Below are positions 53,524 to 54,724 of a stretch of 54,724 nucleotides of DNA, one piece after another (position 1 is the stretch's first letter; each line of letters begins with the position of its first letter). This DNA is from JAITWN01 sp050486285 (GTDB lineage Bacteria > Pseudomonadota > Gammaproteobacteria > SZUA-140). The notes beneath the pieces are model-generated. The model saw only the letters and a program-made list of their open reading frames with translations. It searched no databases and was not told the origin of the DNA. The position numbers were made by a program, and so were the translations under genes. Where the stretch lies: the NCBI GenBank assembly GCA_050486285.1, contig JBJHCZ010000021.1:1-54724 (forward strand), in the 5' to 3' direction.

Positions 53524-54212
53524 AGCTGCTCGCGATCGAGGCCTCGACGATCGCCTGTTCAGCGGCACTGCGCGTCGGCGGCGAGGTGCGCGAGCGCTTT
53601 GAGCTCGCGCCGCAACGCCATGCCGAGTTGTTGCTGCCGATGATCGGCGCGCTGCTCGCCGAGGCCGGACTGACGCCTGCGCATCTCGACGGCGTCGCCT
53701 TCGGTCGCGGCCCCGGTGCGTTCACCGGCCTGCGCATCGCCGCCGGCGTCGCGCAGGGCATCGCCTTCGGCGCCGATCTCCCGGTGGCGCCGGTGTCGAC
53801 GCTCGCGGCGCTGGCGCAGGGCGCGATGGACCGCTCGCGGCGCGTGCTCGCGGTCATGGACGCGCGTATGAGCGAGGTCTACTGGGCCGTCTACGAGGCC
53901 GGCGACGACGGCCATGCGCGCCTGCTCGGCGAGGAGCGCGTCTGTCCGCCGGTGGATGCGCCACTGCCCGCCGGCGACGGCTGGTTCGGCGCCGGCGACG
54001 GCTTCGGCGCCATCGGCGACGAACTGCGTCGCCGGCTCGGCGGGGCGCTCGCCGGATATGATGCGGCGCGCTGGCCGCGCGCGCGCGAGGTTGCGCAGCT
54101 TGGACAGGCCGTGATCGCGCGCGGCGAGGGGGTTGCGCCGGAGCAGGCGCTGCCGGTGTATCTGCGCGACCGCGTCGCGCGGACGCGCGCCGATCGCGCC
54201 GCCGCTGATTGA
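53520..54212 (+). CDS. tsaB: tRNA t6A-modification protein TsaB
   Basis: TsaB is the dimerisation partner of TsaD in making N6-threonylcarbamoyladenosine at position 37 of ANN-decoding tRNAs. The 230-residue protein starts with the ASKHA-fold strand KLLAIEASTIACSAAL and has AFGRGPGAFTGLRIAAGVAQ and LAVMDARMSEVYWAVYE, which are characteristic. The start overlaps the helicase stop (ATGA), which I prefer to longer in-frame forms inside the helicase. The length is normal (E. coli 231). Confidence 0.96.
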   Translation: MKLLAIEASTIACSAALRVGGEVRERFELAPQRHAELLLPMIGALLAEAGLTPAHLDGVAFGRGPGAFTGLRIAAGVAQGIAFGADLPVAPVSTLAALAQGAMDRSRRVLAVMDARMSEVYWAVYEAGDDGHARLLGEERVCPPVDAPLPAGDGWFGAGDGFGAIGDELRRRLGGALAGYDAARWPRAREVAQLGQAVIARGEGVAPEQALPVYLRDRVARTRADRAAAD

Positions 54213-54233
54213 ATCACTGACAGAGGAGGGTTC

Positions 54234-54578
54234 ATGAACGACTGTCTGTTCTGCAAGATGGCGCGCGGCGAGATCAAGCCGGACATCGTCCACGAGGACG
54301 ACGAACTGCTCGCGTTCCGCGACATCAATCCGCAGGCGCCGCTCCATGTGCTGGTCGTGCCGAAGCGCCATATCACCTCGCTCGACGACCTTGCGCCGGA
54401 AGACGCTGCGCTGGTCGGCAGGCTCACCCTGGTCGCAACGGAGATCGCGCGCCGGCAGGGCTTCAGTGAGCGCGGCTATCGCACGGTCATGAACTGCAAC
54501 AGCGACGGCGGCCAGACGGTGTTCCACATCCATCTCCACCTGCTCGGCGGGCGGCGCATGCAGTGGCCGCCGGGGTGA
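54234..54578 (+). CDS. HIT-family protein (HinT-like nucleotide hydrolase)
   Basis: HIT proteins hydrolyse adenosine phosphoramidates and similar nucleotides. The 114-residue protein starts CLFCKMARGEIK with the zinc-type Cys pair (CxxC), has DDELLAFRDINPQAPLHVLV, and carries the catalytic histidine triad HIHLHLL (about residues 99-105). AGAGGAGGG precedes the ATG. The length and domain content match HinT closely. It lies 21 bases after tsaB and 17 before repeat B2. Confidence 0.95.
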   Translation: MNDCLFCKMARGEIKPDIVHEDDELLAFRDINPQAPLHVLVVPKRHITSLDDLAPEDAALVGRLTLVATEIARRQGFSERGYRTVMNCNSDGGQTVFHIHLHLLGGRRMQWPPG

Positions 54579-54595
54579 GCGATCCCCGGCATTAA

Positions 54596-54724
54596 CAGGC
54601 TGTTGAAAAGGCCCGGCGGGTTTGCGCAGCGAAGTCAAGCGCAGCCTCGCCGGAGCCCGAAGGGTGCCGCGCAGCGGCAGCGAGGCGAGCCATTCGCGGA
54701 GAAAACCCGCCGGGCCTTTTCAAC
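54596..54724. repeat. Hairpin element B2 (inverted relative of B1), cut by window end
   Basis: GTTGAAAAGGCCCGGCGGG at 54602-54620 (arm to 54623) pairs perfectly with 54703-54724, where the window stops; the arm begins with CAGGCT at 54596 and presumably continues outside. The core (54624-54702) is the reverse complement of the B1 core with 77 of 79 identities. It follows the HIT gene by 17 bases and could end its transcription through the TTTT in the right arm. Confidence 0.88.

Overview
This window is almost entirely one polar-flagellum locus from a GC-rich gammaproteobacterium. The gene order flgN-flgM-flgA / flgBCDEFGHIJKL-fliC-flaG-fliDST / fleQ-fleSR / fliEFGHIJ / fliK / fliLMNOPQR-flhBA-flhF-fleN-fliA-motCD is the Pseudomonas/Vibrio type, run by a FleQ (sigma54) and FliA (sigma28) hierarchy. 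I cannot name the genus from sequence alone.

Layout. 1-1500: a terminator-like hairpin, a sulfotransferase, a small membrane protein on the opposite strand and tRNA-Ala(CGC). 1596-3260 (minus): flgN, flgM, flgA. 3480-14342 (plus): rod, hook, rings and junction proteins. 14414-19433: flagellin, flaG, filament cap fliD, and the chaperones fliS and fliT. 19461-24264: a PilZ-like protein, FleQ, and the two-component pair FleS/FleR. 24282-29802: basal body, switch rotor and export ATPase (fliEFGHIJ). 29803-30193 has no gene: it holds two large hairpin elements and the fliK promoter. 30194-39288: hook-length control, FliL, switch, and the export gate. 39349-44109: FlhF and FleN (number and placement), FliA, and the stator pair MotC/MotD. 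44207-44842: two small genes that belong to this end of the locus. After that come accessory and housekeeping genes: an NhaD-type antiporter, a REC-GGDEF-EAL protein, a pentapeptide-repeat membrane protein, a phosphotransferase/P-loop kinase fusion, a conserved unknown, a DinG/YoaA-type helicase, tsaB and a HIT protein.

How it works together. A good sigma70 promoter precedes fleQ. Sequences with sigma54 -24/-12 spacing precede fleSR, flgB, fliD, fliE, fliK and fliL, with weaker ones before flgA and flhA. Sigma28-like sites precede fliC and flgK. FleQ keeps the LFRS motif linked to c-di-GMP binding, and the PilZ-like gene next door and the nearby EAL protein point to c-di-GMP control.

Two things stand out. 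First, no chemotaxis gene is present at any of the three places where such loci usually carry them (flgA/flgB, fliA/motC, motD/DUF2802), although FliM keeps its CheY-binding segment. Second, at least two families of long hairpin repeats occur between genes: each has a conserved core set inside long inverted arms, and the arms differ between copies while remaining complementary within each copy.
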